A DNA stretch of 64,000 bases from assembly GCA_019242475.1 (NCBI GenBank), contig JAFAVK010000102.1, forward strand, positions 1 to 64,000, written 5' to 3'. Under the pieces are notes generated by a model, which was given only the letters and a program-made list of their open reading frames with translations, did no database searches and was not told the origin of the DNA. This document shows, piece after piece, positions 62,842 through 64,000 of this stretch. Origin of the DNA: Acidobacteriota bacterium (GTDB lineage: Bacteria; Acidobacteriota; Blastocatellia; Pyrinomonadales; Pyrinomonadaceae). The position numbers and the translations under genes were made by a program. Every line of letters starts with the position of its first letter. Position 1 is the stretch's first letter.

Positions 62842-64000
62842 CGAACCCCTCCCCGCCCCGCGTTCGAACTTCCGTTGCCGTTCGCGCCGCCGCCGTTCTT
62901 CGGGATGAAGTGGCCGACCGTGCGCGCCTCCTCCCCGAAGTAAGCGGCCGCCACCCGCTTCACGTCCTCGGCCGTGACGCGCGCGACGTTGCGCGGGTAG
63001 TCCTTGTAGAAGCGCCAGTCGGCGACCGCCTCGGCCTCCGACATCTGCATCGCCACGTTGTGCGTGCCGTCGCGCTCGTACGCGACGCGCGCCCCGATCT
63101 GCCGCTTCGCCTTCTCGACCTCCGCTTCGCCGAGGTCTTCGGCCGCGCGCTCAAGCTCGCGGCGGATGGTCTCTTCAACCCTCGCCGCCTCGACGCCGGG
63201 CGCGGCCGTCGCGTAGACGTTGAAGAGGCCGGGGTCGCGGAACTGGTCAACGCGCGCGTCCACCGAGACGGCCAGCTCCGCCTCGACGAGCGCCTGATAC
63301 AGGCGGCTCGTCACGCCGTTCGACAGCGCGCAGGCCAGCACGGCGAGTGGGTAGATGTCGTTCACCTCGGGGGGCTGTGCGGCGCGCGCGGCCAGTTCGG
63401 CGTTCGACAGAACCTTCTCCTGACCCAACGCGGCCGGCGTGCGGAAGGCCACCTGCACGAGCGGCAGCTCGCCCGCGCGCCGCACGACCAGGCGCCGCTC
63501 GCCCTCCTGCCGCGGCTCGTCCGTGTAGACCTCCGGGATGGGCTCGCCCGAGGCGGGGAAGGCGCCGAAGTATTGCGCGACGAGCGCGAGCGCGCGCGAC
63601 TCCTCGAAGTCGCCGACGACGATTGCCGTCGCGTTGTTCGGGTGGTAGAAGGTGTCGTAGAACTCTTTGAGCCGCGCGGTCGGCACGTTCTCCACGTCGG
63701 CGCGCCAGCCGATGGTCGGGTGGTGGTAAGGGTGCTCGCGGAAGGCCGCGGCGTAGACGGCCTCGTCGAGCACAAGCATCGGCTCGTTCTGCCCGCGCTC
63801 CAACTCGTTGCGCACGACCGTCATCTCCGAGCGCCGGTCTTCGTCGGCGATGAAGGAGTTGCGCATGCGGTCTGCTTCGAGGTGGACGGCCAACTCCAAA
63901 GCGTCCGACGGCACGGTCTCGAAGTAGTTGGTGCGGTCGTACCAGGTGGTCGCGTTGAAGTCCGCGCCGACCCTTTGGAGCGTGGCGGCGACCTGCGTGC
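62838..64000 (-). CDS. M16-family zinc peptidase, partial (5' end outside window)
   Basis: At least 387 residues are seen in an open frame to the window edge, entering as GADFNATTWYDRTNYFETV. This matches the M16 region just after the HxxEH site, which lies outside. The distal zinc-ligand region EMTVVRNELERGQNEPML is present, as are FYHPNNATAIVVGDFE and QIGARVAYERDGTHNVAMQM. A Gly/Asn-rich tail ends the protein. It is probably the active partner of the inactive subunit at 61537; HxxEH cannot be checked here. Confidence 0.92.
   Translation of the reverse strand, partial: TQVAATLQRVGADFNATTWYDRTNYFETVPSDALELAVHLEADRMRNSFIADEDRRSEMTVVRNELERGQNEPMLVLDEAVYAAAFREHPYHHPTIGWRADVENVPTARLKEFYDTFYHPNNATAIVVGDFEESRALALVAQYFGAFPASGEPIPEVYTDEPRQEGERRLVVRRAGELPLVQVAFRTPAALGQEKVLSNAELAARAAQPPEVNDIYPLAVLACALSNGVTSRLYQALVEAELAVSVDARVDQFRDPGLFNVYATAAPGVEAARVEETIRRELERAAEDLGEAEVEKAKRQIGARVAYERDGTHNVAMQMSEAEAVADWRFYKDYPRNVARVTAEDVKRVAAAYFGEEARTVGHFIPKNGGGANGNGSSNAGRGGVR

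Overview
The window is high-GC DNA (I estimate the upper 60s percent) from a Gram-negative heterotroph. It most resembles Acidobacteriota, perhaps class Blastocatellia. That placement is inference, resting on three Oar-type TonB-dependent receptors with N-terminal carboxypeptidase-regulatory-like domains, four exported proteins sharing a DUF4214-type C-terminus, Calx-beta, RCC1, PD40 and delta-60 propeller proteins, and many TlpA-like thioredoxins. I found no rRNA, tRNA, prophage, transposase or CRISPR array.

Layout. 1-2.7 kb: the 3' end of alanine dehydrogenase, a stand-alone receiver-domain protein, and a PDZ/radical-SAM DUF512 protein. 2.7-16.6 kb: three large TonB-dependent receptors, a periplasmic LolA-like protein and a TPR protein. 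16.9-27.1 kb: a MoxR/DUF58/DUF4129/DUF4350/SpoIIM-type cluster, with a DUF104/PIN toxin-antitoxin pair, a zinc-ribbon membrane protein, a class 3 lipase and a Uma2 protein placed inside it. 27.5-38 kb: a cupin, glutamate formimidoyltransferase, an ABC-2 exporter, a hybrid histidine kinase, an Xaa-Pro aminopeptidase, an aldehyde dehydrogenase and a small exported protein. 38-51.4 kb: three giant secreted DUF4214 proteins (one a subtilisin fused to RCC1 and PD40 repeats), an alpha/beta hydrolase, a 59-residue metallothionein and a DHH phosphoesterase. 51.6-64 kb: three thioredoxin-fold proteins including a CcdA-TlpA fusion, ThiO-like oxidase, NAD-type isocitrate dehydrogenase, a second Uma2 protein, a fourth DUF4214 protein and a pair of M16 peptidases cut by the window edge.

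The most unusual feature is not a gene. At about a dozen gene junctions the non-coding DNA consists of short tandem repeats with a 7-bp period, or 21 bp (three times seven), usually arranged as inverted pairs and often around a GC-rich hairpin. The base sequence differs from site to site while the format stays the same. Two 21-bp arrays (14 units at 19183-19476; about 20 units at 27142-27553) each sit directly upstream of a gene of the MoxR cluster. Other copies supply the stop codons of neighbouring genes, replace the ribosome-binding region of isocitrate dehydrogenase, or lie in frame in the linker of the histidine kinase. I regard this as a family of repeat cassettes conserved in format rather than sequence.

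Other points of note: a CHRD domain nested inside a DUF4214 region, a thioredoxin-like protein whose CXXC is CGNW, a DUF4129 protein that looks like a fusion of two membrane proteins, and a metallothionein gene with a good sigma70-like promoter.
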